A stretch of 64,000 nt of DNA from assembly GCF_001021505.1 (NCBI RefSeq), contig NZ_LDPO01000007.1, positions 148,630-212,629 of the forward strand. Direction: 5' to 3'. The DNA is from Mycolicibacter heraklionensis (GTDB taxonomy: Bacteria > Actinomycetota > Actinomycetes > Mycobacteriales > Mycobacteriaceae). Position numbers and translations under genes: made by a program. Under the pieces are notes generated by a model. The model worked only from the letters and a program-made list of their open reading frames with translations, was not told the DNA's origin and searched no databases. Shown piece by piece: positions 54,065 to 62,303 of this stretch (positions are counted from its first letter, which is position 1; the number at the start of each line of letters is the position of its first letter).

Positions 54065-54072
54065 CGGGACCT

Positions 54073-56316
54073 CTACCCAGTTGTTGTGACCGCGGCGCCA
54101 GTGGCGGCGCTGACTGTGACACTGACGGTGTCTGCGCCGCTGTCGGACGCGATGATCAGTACCGGGGCGTTTGCCGGTGAGACGACGTGGCCACCGGTGA
54201 CGTTGACCTGATAGCCGTCCGGGTATTGGCCGGCGGGAACCGATATTTCCGTCTGTGCGCCGGCGGCGAAGCCTCCCGAGCCGTCAACGCGCTCGGTCGA
54301 GTAGCTGAACTGGAAGGTGCCGTTGTCGAACGACCAGGAGTTGGGGGTGCCGGCGACCACCTGGGGGTAAGGCTGAGAGAGCGTGGCCAGGTTGGCGGTA
54401 TTGACGTTGTCGCCGACTGGTGGCTGGCTGGGGTCATACACCAGCGACTCCGAGCTTGGCGGTGAGGCGTGGGTGGTGATGTCGCCTTGGCTCGTGTATG
54501 CCCAGTTCGTCCAGCCGATGAGATTTTCGTCGGCACCATGTATCGGGGCATACAGTTTGGCCTGATCGCTGGTCGCGCCGAACTCGCTCATGAAGACCGG
54601 CATGTTGTGCGCCTGCCCGTAATCCATTGCGCCGCCGACGATTGTATCGACACTCGGCAGACAGCCCAGTGGGCCGAGAAGGATCTCGCAGTAGACGTGG
54701 AAGGACAACACAGTGTGCTCTGCGTCCACCGGTCCCAGGTTGAGGGGCAGCCCGGCATTGGATAGGAGATTGGGCTCAAAGAAGATTGGCGTGTTGGGGT
54801 TGACGGACCGGATCGCCGCGGCGGCCTGGTCGTAGAACGGGGTCAGCTGTTGGGCTTCGAAGAACGGGTTGCCGAAGATGGTCGACCAGAAGGTTGACGC
54901 TCCAGGTGACGGCTCGTTCATGATCTCGATGCCGCCCACCCCAGGCTGGTCTTTGAAGTAGTAAGACACGTACTGGAGCATCTGGGCGTAGCTGTTTTGC
55001 AGGCCGACGCCGTTGGGTCCGGGAGAGTTGGACCAGAAAGCGTCCCAAGCGTGCTGCGCGGCCGGGTTGAAGAAGATGTTGTACGGGAAGGGCAGATCAG
55101 GGTTGGGTGCCCCGCCGTCCTGCACCGCCCACTCCGGAGCGCCTTCACCACCGAACGTGGTGCTGTAGGCGTCTTGGTGCATGTCGAGGATGGCGACGAT
55201 GCCGTGGTTGTGCAGGATTTGGACGGTTTGTGCGATGGAGGCCAGGTAGGAGTCGTCATAGACGCCGGGCTCGGGCTCAACACCGGCCCAGATGACGCCG
55301 AGTCGTACTGCGTTGAAGCCGTTGGCGGCCAGGAATGCGGCGTCGTCATCGCTGAAACCACTAGCAGCGGGCTCATACGGAGCGACCTTGTACGCCGAGT
55401 TGACCCCGTGTAACAGGACCACCCGGCCATCGGTGTCGGTGAGCCAGGTTCCGGTGGTTTCGATCGGAGAGGGCGCTGCGCCGGGCGGGCCGCTGGCCAG
55501 GATGCCGTAATCACCGACGGTGCCGTGGTGGCCCAGCCAGCCGGAATTACCGCCGGCCCCGCCCAGCGCCGGCAAGCCGGCTCCACCGTCACCGGCACTG
55601 CCACCGTCACCGCCGATGCCGAACATCAGCCCACCGTTGCCGCCGTCGCCACCATGACCGGCAGTAGTGAGATCACTGGCAGCAGCACCGCCATCGCCAC
55701 CGTGGCCGCCGATACCGAACAGCGAACCGCCGGCCCCGCCGGCCCCACCGGCAGCGCCAAGACCACCATCACCGCCGTCGCCGCCGTTGCCGAACCAGCC
55801 CGCAGCGCCACCGTCCCCGCCGGCCACACCGGCCTGGGTGCTGCCCCAACCGGCTCCACCGTCACCGAACCACAGTCCACCGTTGCCGCCGTCGGGATGT
55901 TCTGCAGTGCCGTCTGCACCGTCACCGATCAGAAACTGCCCCGAGATCTGGTTGAGGAAACCGCTGACTTGCTGACCGAGATCACTGGCTATCCAGTTGT
56001 CGACCGCGGTGTGAATCGGGACGTAGACGAACTGCTGGAACCATGCGTCGGCAGACAGCGTGTCGGTCAACACCCCGGAGGTGTCAGCGGCGGCGAAAAC
56101 ATGATCGAGCCCAGCGTCGCCGCCGATGACATCCCCAGCCCCGGCCGAAGCACCGCTGAACAACTCAGAGATCACCTCACCGAACCCGAAATCATCGGCA
56201 TGAGCAACCGGCGCGCCCACCCCCAACACCGCACACAGCCCAACAGCGCCTATCCCAAGCCAGCGCCTAGATGTTGGGCGCCTACTCAAGGAAGAGAGAC
56301 GGGCCGTCCGCGACAT
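54073..56316 (-). CDS. Secreted PGRS-linked GH5 endoglycoceramidase-like hydrolase, copy A
   Basis: 747 residues with the same plan as copy B: Sec signal RRWLGIGAVGLCAVLGVGAPVAHA, the leader domain, PGRS repeats from about 135 to 260, and a GH5 barrel with LDMHQD, EIMNEPSPG and MSEFGATSD, then a beta-sandwich. The leader, PGRS and first barrel parts are nearly identical in DNA to copy B, while the barrel's second half has diverged, which suggests duplication with later divergence or conversion. It is the promoter-proximal gene, divergent from a TetR gene across a 27-bp palindrome. Substrate inference: a glycolipid of host or environment. Confidence 0.82.
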   Translation of the reverse strand: MSRTARLSSLSRRPTSRRWLGIGAVGLCAVLGVGAPVAHADDFGFGEVISELFSGASAGAGDVIGGDAGLDHVFAAADTSGVLTDTLSADAWFQQFVYVPIHTAVDNWIASDLGQQVSGFLNQISGQFLIGDGADGTAEHPDGGNGGLWFGDGGAGWGSTQAGVAGGDGGAAGWFGNGGDGGDGGLGAAGGAGGAGGSLFGIGGHGGDGGAAASDLTTAGHGGDGGNGGLMFGIGGDGGSAGDGGAGLPALGGAGGNSGWLGHHGTVGDYGILASGPPGAAPSPIETTGTWLTDTDGRVVLLHGVNSAYKVAPYEPAASGFSDDDAAFLAANGFNAVRLGVIWAGVEPEPGVYDDSYLASIAQTVQILHNHGIVAILDMHQDAYSTTFGGEGAPEWAVQDGGAPNPDLPFPYNIFFNPAAQHAWDAFWSNSPGPNGVGLQNSYAQMLQYVSYYFKDQPGVGGIEIMNEPSPGASTFWSTIFGNPFFEAQQLTPFYDQAAAAIRSVNPNTPIFFEPNLLSNAGLPLNLGPVDAEHTVLSFHVYCEILLGPLGCLPSVDTIVGGAMDYGQAHNMPVFMSEFGATSDQAKLYAPIHGADENLIGWTNWAYTSQGDITTHASPPSSESLVYDPSQPPVGDNVNTANLATLSQPYPQVVAGTPNSWSFDNGTFQFSYSTERVDGSGGFAAGAQTEISVPAGQYPDGYQVNVTGGHVVSPANAPVLIIASDSGADTVSVTVSAATGAAVTTTG

Positions 56317-56338
56317 AAGCGTCCCCTGTGTCCAGGTT

Positions 56339-56365
56339 TACCTATTACCTAGTAGGTAGTAAGTA
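56339..56365. promoter_or_regulatory. 27-bp palindromic TetR operator candidate
   Basis: The half-site TACCTATTACCTA is mirrored, with two mismatches in 13, around a central G; the inner 6-bp arms TACCTA/TAGGTA are perfect. It lies 22 bp upstream of the PGRS-GH5 operon start and 69 bp upstream of the divergent TetR gene, the expected place for an operator controlling both. Confidence 0.75.
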
Positions 56366-56433
56366 GTGGTCGCTGGGGTACGTTAGCCGAATATCGATCC
56401 CTCGACAAGAGCACGCAGGTGCGGAAACGGCAG

Positions 56434-57075
56434 ATGCACAGCGAAACGCCGACCTACCGTCGGGATCGGGCACGATTGCCGGCGGCCGAAAGGCGGCTCC
56501 AGATCATCGAGGTGGCGACCGAATTGATCGCCGACCGGGGCTTTTGGGGGTTGTCGATTCAAGATGTGGCCGATCGGTGCGGGCTGACCGTGCCGGGCGT
56601 GCTGCACCACGTCAGCTCCAAAGACGGGCTGCTGATCGCGGTTCTAGAACACCGCGATGCCGAAGACACGCGGATGCTCGCTGCCGCCTTGGCGAACGAC
56701 GACGAGCTGATCCTCGAATCCGTAGGGCCGGTTCACAATCCGGTGCCCAGGCTAAGGCGGGTGTGCTCCGCGGTCGTTCGCCACGCCGCAACCCAGCCCG
56801 AGATTGTGCGGCTCTTCGCTGTGCTAGAAGCTGAATCGCTTGCGCCGAATCATCCCGCACACGATTACTTTCAGGAGCGCCAAGCAAAAGTCCTGTCGGT
56901 GTTTGCCGAGATGGCCGCAGGGCTGACCGACCACCCAGAAACCCTTGCCCGCCAGGTGATGGCACTCATGGACGGGTTACAAATGCAGTGGCTACGCACT
57001 CCCGACAGCATCGACCTGGTGAACGAGTGGGAGACCGTCTCGGAAGTGCTGTTTTCGTCGCGGCTCCCTCAATAG
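56434..57075 (+). CDS. TetR-family regulator of the PGRS-GH5 operon
   Basis: 213 residues from ATG 56434 (GTG 56419 is an alternative). The helix-turn-helix is LIADRGFWGLSIQDVADRCGLTVPGVLHHVSSKDGLL (landmarks 34-70), followed by a helical ligand domain with EPEIVRLFAVLEAESL-like residues that place it near the AcrR/YcdC side of the family. It is divergent from the two secreted hydrolases with a large palindrome between them, so it most likely represses both itself and them. The inducer is unknown; a released sugar or lipid is a sensible guess. Confidence 0.83.
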   Translation: MHSETPTYRRDRARLPAAERRLQIIEVATELIADRGFWGLSIQDVADRCGLTVPGVLHHVSSKDGLLIAVLEHRDAEDTRMLAAALANDDELILESVGPVHNPVPRLRRVCSAVVRHAATQPEIVRLFAVLEAESLAPNHPAHDYFQERQAKVLSVFAEMAAGLTDHPETLARQVMALMDGLQMQWLRTPDSIDLVNEWETVSEVLFSSRLPQ

Positions 57076-57078
57076 TCT

Positions 57079-58453
57079 TCAGGTCTTCCTGACACGGCAG
57101 CTGCGGCCCTGGTACCTGTTGTCCGGACCCCGCACGAGTGCCCCGCCAACCACCACTGGGTGGTTTCCACGGAGCACCAAGCTCGTGCCCTTACAGCGGC
57201 CGATGCTTGCGATGCTGACCACCTTGTCCCAGTAGATATCGTCGGTCGCGAAATCGTGGAGGAGCGGGCTCGCCAAGACGTTCGATAAGCGACGGAGCCG
57301 CTCTCGACCGGGACAATGCGTCCACATACGCGGGCCGTCAAATCTTGTGTTTGTCGCCAGAGCGAAGTCCTCGTCGGACCAGTTGCGTTCTGCCATTAGT
57401 GTTTTCACGTGACGCCACACCTCGACGGGGATGGTGTCGTTGCCCGGTCGCCTTGCCCGGCCTGCCAGTTCGGCGACAACCTGCTTTGCCGCATCGCCAC
57501 GCGCGCCGTGAACACCGACTTGGGTGAGGAACTTGACTTGATTCACCGCTCGATCGATCGAAAGGAACCAGCAGTCACGGTAACCAGCCTTGCTGGTCCG
57601 CGTGACCCTCGCTTGCACGCCGACCCTGAGGAGCAAGTTCACCACTCCATCGATGAGCTGGCGGCTGGTCGAGGCATAGTAGACCCTGGCTTGCGCCGTC
57701 TTACCGTCCCAACGCACCGAGCCATCGGTTGCCCACAGATGCCGCAAGAACAAGCTCACTTGCTCGGTCGATAGTGCGAAAACTGCATCCGGGATGTACT
57801 TCTCGTAGCTTCGGAGCCCGAATAGGCCGAGCCGATCTAGCCATTCCGCGATGGGATTGCGTTTGCCATGCGTCAATCGGTACGGCGCGGGTAGACGTAG
57901 CGTAGTAACCCGCGCAGCTGCGTAGTCATCACGAATCGGTGTCACACCGAAGTGGGCCGCGGCTAAGGTCACCGCCGCAAGGTTCGCCTCGTCGACGGAC
58001 GCATAGCGGATCGGTTGACGCCGCACGCACGATCCGTCACCGATCATATGCGCCAACATGATTACCTCAGAGTCATCCATCGGCAGCGGGCTGGAGGGGG
58101 TACGCAATCGTCGCAAGACACCAAGGCGGCTCCCCTTTTACCAGCTCCGACACTGGCGACCAGCTATCGAACTTGAGGAGCTGCTGGTCCGAGGCGAGGT
58201 CTAGCTGGCGACCGGAGGCGAGCTTAAGCCGGTACACGTCGCGGCTCTTCGTATCGACATGACCCGCAACTTTCCGGCGGATCAAACGCCTTCGGCCGTC
58301 TACCGACCACAACAGCGGTATGGCGCCAATGCGCGCCAATTCAGAGAGCGAAATCTCAGAACCATTGTCCGCCCGGAGGACACAGGCATGCGATATCTCA
58401 GACGCAGCGTCTCGCGCGCACAGTGCCGTGCACCGACCGTTATCCGCTGTCAT
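57079..58453 (-). pseudogene. Decayed DnaB-type intein / LAGLIDADG endonuclease gene
   Basis: Two frames on the minus strand join into one intein-like protein. The first (58453-58073) has the Hint pattern LRADNGSEISLSELARIG, LWSVDG and VYRLKLASGRQLDLASDQQLLKFDSW. The second (to 57079) has two LAGLIDADG helices (VIMLAHMIGDGSCV and VSLFLRHLWATDGSV) and a degenerate end YWDKVVSIASIG, LVLRGNHPVVVGGALVRG. A frameshift near 58,080-58,120 separates them. The N-terminal Cys is not in place, the block-B His is lost (SDQQ) and the terminal His-Asn reads Arg-Gly, so splicing is dead. The dnaB next door (stop 58639) has no intein. Confidence 0.72.
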
Positions 58454-58523
58454 GACACCAAATTATCGGTGTCCACCGACATCAAGAGAAGGAACAATGA
58501 CCGGCGCGAGCCGGGCATAACGA

Positions 58524-58626
58524 CTGTAGGTTCTCACCCACGTTGCGTGTCACACATTCGTGAGACATATGACAAGGACATGGCACCACCGCTGAGAATA
58601 TGACACACAGCGTGAGACCCTACAAA
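58524..58626. repeat. GTCTCA/TGTCAT repeat unit, copy 5
   Basis: It contains GTAGGTTCTCACCC, TTGCGTGTCACACATTCG, TGAGACATATGACA, GGCACCACCGCTGAGAATAT and GACACACAGCGTGAGACCC, ending CTACA. TGTAGGTTCTCAC at one side mirrors GTGAGACCCTACA at the other. It sits 13 bp from the dnaB stop codon and so marks the right border of the accessory island. Confidence 0.7.
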
Positions 58627-58638
58627 AACTCGACCCCG

Positions 58639-60015
58639 TCAGTGCGCCATATTCGTAAACCGCGACAAGTGCAGCTGGTGGGCCACCGTCACCGTCTTCG
58701 TCGGCCCATTACGGTGCTTGGCCAGAATCAGATCCGCTTCCCCGCCGCGCGGATCGTCACGCTCAAAAGCATCCGGCCGGTGCAAAAGTATAACCATGTC
58801 CGCATCTTGCTCCAAACTTCCACTTTCGCGGAGATCTGCGAGCATCGGCTTCTTGTCGGTGCGCTGCTCGGGACCACGGTTGAGCTGGCTCAGCGCGATC
58901 ACCGGCACCTCGAGCTCCTTGGCCAGTAGCTTGAGGTTCCGGGAGAACTCCGACACCTCCTGCTGGCGCGACTCGACTTTCTTGCCGGAGGTCATCAGCT
59001 GCATGTAGTCGACCGCCACCAGTCGCAGATCCGCCTTCTGCTTGAGCCGGCGGGCCTTGGCGCGGATCTCCATCATGGTCAGGTTCGGCGAATCATCGAT
59101 GTAGAGCGGCGCCTCGCTGATCTCACTCATCCGCCGCGCCAACCGGGTCCAGTCGTCGTCTGTCATCCGTCCCGAGCGCATGTCGCCGAGTTTGATCTTG
59201 GCTTCAGCGGAGAGCAGTCGCATGACGATCTCGGACTTGCTCATTTCCAGCGAAAAGATGACGCTGGCCATCCGGTTCTTGATCGAGCACGACCGCATAA
59301 AGTCAAGTGCCAGTGTGGATTTCCCCATACCGGGCCGCGCCGCGATGATGATCATCTGTCCCGGGTGCAGCCCGTTGGTCACCTCGTCCAGATCGGTGAA
59401 GCCGGTCGGCACACCTCGCGCGATACCGCCGTGCGAGGCGATCGCGTCGATCTCGTCCATGGTGGGCTGCAGCAGGTCTTCCAGCGGGACGAAGTCCTCG
59501 GAGCTCCGCCGCTCGGCGACCTCGTAGATCTCGGCCTGGGCGCGGTCGACGATCTCGGCCACATCGGCGCCCTCAGCGCCCGCGTAGCCGTACTGCACCA
59601 CCCGGGTGCCGGCCTCCACCAGCCGGCGCAGGATGGCCTTCTCCGCGACGATCGTGGCGTAGTAGCCGGCGTTGGCCGCCGTGGGCACCGTGGAGATCAG
59701 CGTGTGCAGGTACGGGGCGCCGCCCACCCGGCGCAGCAGGCCGCGACGGTCGAGCTCGGCGGCCACCGTAACCGCGTCAGCAGGCTCACCGCGCCCGTAG
59801 AGGTCCAGGATCGCGTCGTAGATGTTCTGGTGCACCGGGCGGTAGAAGTCGGCGGGCCGCAACCGCTCCAGCACGTCGGCGATCGCGTCCTTGCTCAGCA
59901 GCATGCCTCCGAGCACCGACTGCTCCGCGGCGAGATCCTGGGGCGGCTGGCGGCCGACGTCCTCGCGTGGTGGCTCTTCGAGCTCAGAGTGACCACGGTC
60001 GTCGACTACTGCCAT
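58639..60015 (-). CDS. dnaB: Replicative DNA helicase DnaB, intein-free
   Basis: 458 residues from ATG 60015, chosen for its AGGAGGAGGGG ribosome site; an upstream in-frame start at 60093 would add 26. N-terminal DnaB domain (PPQDLAAEQSVLGGMLLSKDAI), linker, then a RecA-type ATPase with P-loop ARPGMGKST near residue 227, MEIRAKARRLKQKADLRLVAVDYMQLM, and arginine finger region ISQLNRGPEQRTDKKPMLADLRESGSLEQDAD. The site in LRESG|S, where some mycobacterial dnaB genes carry an intein, is empty here. It unwinds DNA as a hexamer at the fork. It follows rplI with a 485-bp gap. Confidence 0.97.
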   Translation of the reverse strand: MAVVDDRGHSELEEPPREDVGRQPPQDLAAEQSVLGGMLLSKDAIADVLERLRPADFYRPVHQNIYDAILDLYGRGEPADAVTVAAELDRRGLLRRVGGAPYLHTLISTVPTAANAGYYATIVAEKAILRRLVEAGTRVVQYGYAGAEGADVAEIVDRAQAEIYEVAERRSSEDFVPLEDLLQPTMDEIDAIASHGGIARGVPTGFTDLDEVTNGLHPGQMIIIAARPGMGKSTLALDFMRSCSIKNRMASVIFSLEMSKSEIVMRLLSAEAKIKLGDMRSGRMTDDDWTRLARRMSEISEAPLYIDDSPNLTMMEIRAKARRLKQKADLRLVAVDYMQLMTSGKKVESRQQEVSEFSRNLKLLAKELEVPVIALSQLNRGPEQRTDKKPMLADLRESGSLEQDADMVILLHRPDAFERDDPRGGEADLILAKHRNGPTKTVTVAHQLHLSRFTNMAH

Positions 60016-60501
60016 GCGCCCCTCCTCCTCCACTGGCACGATCGAACGTCTATTCGGCGTTAATGGCCCGAACATATCCGTTGGCTCCGACACTCCCCGT
60101 TGTGTCGTGCCGCGTTGACGGTAGGCGTTGCTGGCGGCCGTACAAAACGAGCCTGTTCACAAAGCTGTGGATCAAGTGTGCACACCGGTCCCCCATTTGT
60201 TTGGGACGGTGGGGAAGACTTGTGGATTGTTCTTCTAACCGGGGTTATCCCCGCAGGTAAAGGCCATAGCGAAGGGTGTTTTGATTGTGGAAGACAATCT
60301 CTTCGGCGTGTCGTCGCAGGTTGCCATCTTGGGCGTGTTGCTTTGCAAGCAGGTAGACGCGATTCCACAACAAGGTAAACGGCCCCGCACTCACAGACAG
60401 CTCAAAAGTTAGCCAGAACTCACCGGACCGAACCCGATCCACACACAGCAAGGCCCCGGCGGCGCCGATCAGGGCGCCGCCGGGGCTGCTGAGGTACGTG
60501 C
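60016..60501. other. Intergenic region between rplI and dnaB
   Basis: About 490 bp with no convincing gene. It is A+T richer than the flanks. It has TGTGGATCA (60166) and TGTGGATTG (60221), which loosely resemble DnaA boxes, and GGGG-TTAT-CCCC (60241-60252), a small hairpin. In M. tuberculosis a small gene of unknown function (Rv0057) lies in this place; none is seen here. Confidence 0.4.
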
Positions 60502-60960
60502 TTAGTTTGCCGCAGCGACGTCGAGGGTGACGTCGACGTTCACCTCGGGGTGCAGGTGCACCGACACCGGGTGGTTGCCGACCGCCTTGATGTGGGCCTT
60601 GGGCAGCCGCACGATCCGCCGGTCGAGGTTGGGCCCACCGGCCTTCTTGATGGCGGCGACCACGTCAGCGGCGGTCACCGAGCCGAACAGCTTGCCCGAG
60701 TCGCCCGAGGTCTTCACCGGCAACGTGACCGTGCCCAGCGCCTGCAGAGCTTCCTTGAGCTCCTTGGCGTGGTCCAGGTCGCGCACCTGCTTGGTCTCGC
60801 GGGCCCGACGGATGTCGTCGGCCTGCTTCTGCGCGCCGCGCGTGGCGACGATGGCCAGCCCCCGCGGGAGCAGGTAGTTGCGGCCGTATCCGTCCTTGAC
60901 CTCGACGGTGTCTCCGGCCGCTCCGAGGTGGTCCACCTCGGCGGTCAAAATGAGCTTCAT
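60502..60960 (-). CDS. rplI: 50S ribosomal protein L9
   Basis: 152 residues of normal length. The N-terminal domain [35 protein letters not shown] is the L9 signature, followed by the long connecting helix ([32 protein letters not shown]) and the C-terminal rRNA-binding domain ending [11 protein letters not shown]9 binds 23S rRNA near the L1 stalk and helps frame keeping. It is the last ribosomal gene of rpsF-ssb-rpsR-rplI. Confidence 0.98.
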   Translation of the reverse strand: MKLILTAEVDHLGAAGDTVEVKDGYGRNYLLPRGLAIVATRGAQKQADDIRRARETKQVRDLDHAKELKEALQALGTVTLPVKTSGDSGKLFGSVTAADVVAAIKKAGGPNLDRRIVRLPKAHIKAVGNHPVSVHLHPEVNVDVTLDVAAAN

Positions 60961-60992
60961 CGTTTCGTACTTTCTGGAGATCGAATGGTCGG

Positions 60993-61247
60993 CTAGCGCG
61001 CCGACGAGGTGAAGGGCAGCAACGCGACCTCGCGAGCGTTCTTCACCGCGAGCGCGACGTCGCGCTGGTGCTGAACGCAGTTGCCGGTCACACGACGGGC
61101 GCGGATCTTGCCCCGCTCACTAATGTAGGTGCGCAGCAGCGAGGTGTCCTTGTAGTCGATCACCTGCTTCTTGTTGGAGCAGAATGCGCACTTGCGAGCC
61201 TTGATCGGCTTCTCAGGAGCCGGACGCCGCTTGTTGGATTTGGCCAT
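60993..61247 (-). CDS. rpsR: 30S ribosomal protein S18 (zinc-type)
   Basis: 84 residues. The CAFC motif at the N-terminal side with a further Cys (GNCVQHQR) marks the Cys-containing, zinc-binding form; mycobacteria also carry a Cys-free copy elsewhere that serves under zinc limitation. S18 binds S6 on the platform of the small subunit. The gene lies 33 bp upstream of rplI and 33 bp downstream of ssb. Confidence 0.98.
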   Translation of the reverse strand: MAKSNKRRPAPEKPIKARKCAFCSNKKQVIDYKDTSLLRTYISERGKIRARRVTGNCVQHQRDVALAVKNAREVALLPFTSSAR

Positions 61248-61280
61248 CTACCTATCTCTTTCGTGCTGTGGTTCGGTTGT

Positions 61281-61790
61281 CTAAAAGGGCGGCTCGTCGT
61301 CGGCGCCCCCGAAGGAGCCGGACGCCGGAGCACTGCCCCACGGGTCTTCCGCGGGCGGGCCGGACGGACCGGCCGAGGCCGGCGCGCCGCCGCCTCCGCC
61401 GAAGCCGCCTCCGCCGCCGCCACGGCTGACCTTGTTGATCTTGGCGGTCGCATACCGCAACGAGGGGCCGACCTCGTCGACCTCTACCTCGTAGACGGTG
61501 CGCTTCTCGCCCTCGCGGGTCTCGAAGGACCGCTGCCTCAGCCGCCCGGTGACGATCACCCGCGATCCGCGGGTGAGGCTCTCGGCAACATTCTCGGCGG
61601 CCTCGCGCCAGATGTTGCACCGCAGGAACAGCGCGTCGCCGTCCTTCCACTCACCGCTCTGCCGGTCGAAGACCCGCGGAGTGGACGCCACCGTGAAGTT
61701 GGCGACCGCCGCCCCCGAGGGGGTAAACCGCAGATCAGGGTCCGCGGTCAGGTTTCCGACGACGGTGATCGTGGTGTCACCTACAGCCAC
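61281..61790 (-). CDS. ssb: Single-stranded DNA-binding protein
   Basis: 169 residues. The OB fold at 1-115 ([65 protein letters not shown]) is followed by a Gly/Pro-rich linker and the acidic tip DDEPPF that recruits replication and repair partners. It lies between rpsF and rpsR, the standard order. Confidence 0.98.
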   Translation of the reverse strand: MAVGDTTITVVGNLTADPDLRFTPSGAAVANFTVASTPRVFDRQSGEWKDGDALFLRCNIWREAAENVAESLTRGSRVIVTGRLRQRSFETREGEKRTVYEVEVDEVGPSLRYATAKINKVSRGGGGGGFGGGGGAPASAGPSGPPAEDPWGSAPASGSFGGADDEPPF

Positions 61791-61867
61791 GGGGCCCTCC
61801 TAGGATCGGTGTCAGCGCTGGATGCTGCATTCGCAGCATGAGCCTACGCAACGGCTGCGACAGCCGC

Positions 61868-62158
61868 CTACGACTTGTCGGTGCGCATCACCTTGGTGCG
61901 AAGCACCGACTCGTTCAGGCTGAGCTGACGGTCGAGTTCGGACACGGTGGCCGGAGCGGCCTTGACGTCGATGACCGCGTAGATGCCTTCGGCATGCTTG
62001 GCGATCTCGTAAGCCAGGCGGCGCTTGCCCCAGATGTCGACCTTGTCGACCGTTCCGCCGTCCTTGCGAATGACGTTCAGGAACGTCTCCAGGGACGGGG
62101 CGACGGTGCGCTCGTCGAGAGTGGGGTCAAGGATGACCATGATTTCGTATGGACGCAT
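61868..62158 (-). CDS. rpsF: 30S ribosomal protein S6
   Basis: 96 residues: [57 protein letters not shown] (landmarks). Normal length for actinobacterial S6. It heads the rpsF-ssb-rpsR-rplI operon; the 145-bp gap upstream should carry the promoter. S6 pairs with S18 on the small subunit platform. Confidence 0.98.
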   Translation of the reverse strand: MRPYEIMVILDPTLDERTVAPSLETFLNVIRKDGGTVDKVDIWGKRRLAYEIAKHAEGIYAVIDVKAAPATVSELDRQLSLNESVLRTKVMRTDKS

Positions 62159-62303
62159 GGGAACCTCATCACCTCCTATGGTCGTAGTGCGGCCGTGGAG
62201 GTGTCCACGGCAGGAGGGTCGCCTGCGTCGGCAACCGGGTCAGGTTACCGGAGGCTGGGCTTCCTCACGAAATCGGCCGCCTCGGGCTGGACCGCAACCA
62301 GGT

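Noticed and set aside
60160..60260. Possible replication origin (DnaA-box-like TGTGGATCA and TGTGGATTG)
   Set aside because: Only two weak boxes; the locus is the dnaB leader and dnaA/dnaN are not present.
60245..60451. 68-codon frame between rplI and dnaB on the minus strand
   Set aside because: No recognisable domain and composition unlike the neighbours; a relative of Rv0057 was considered but nothing matched.
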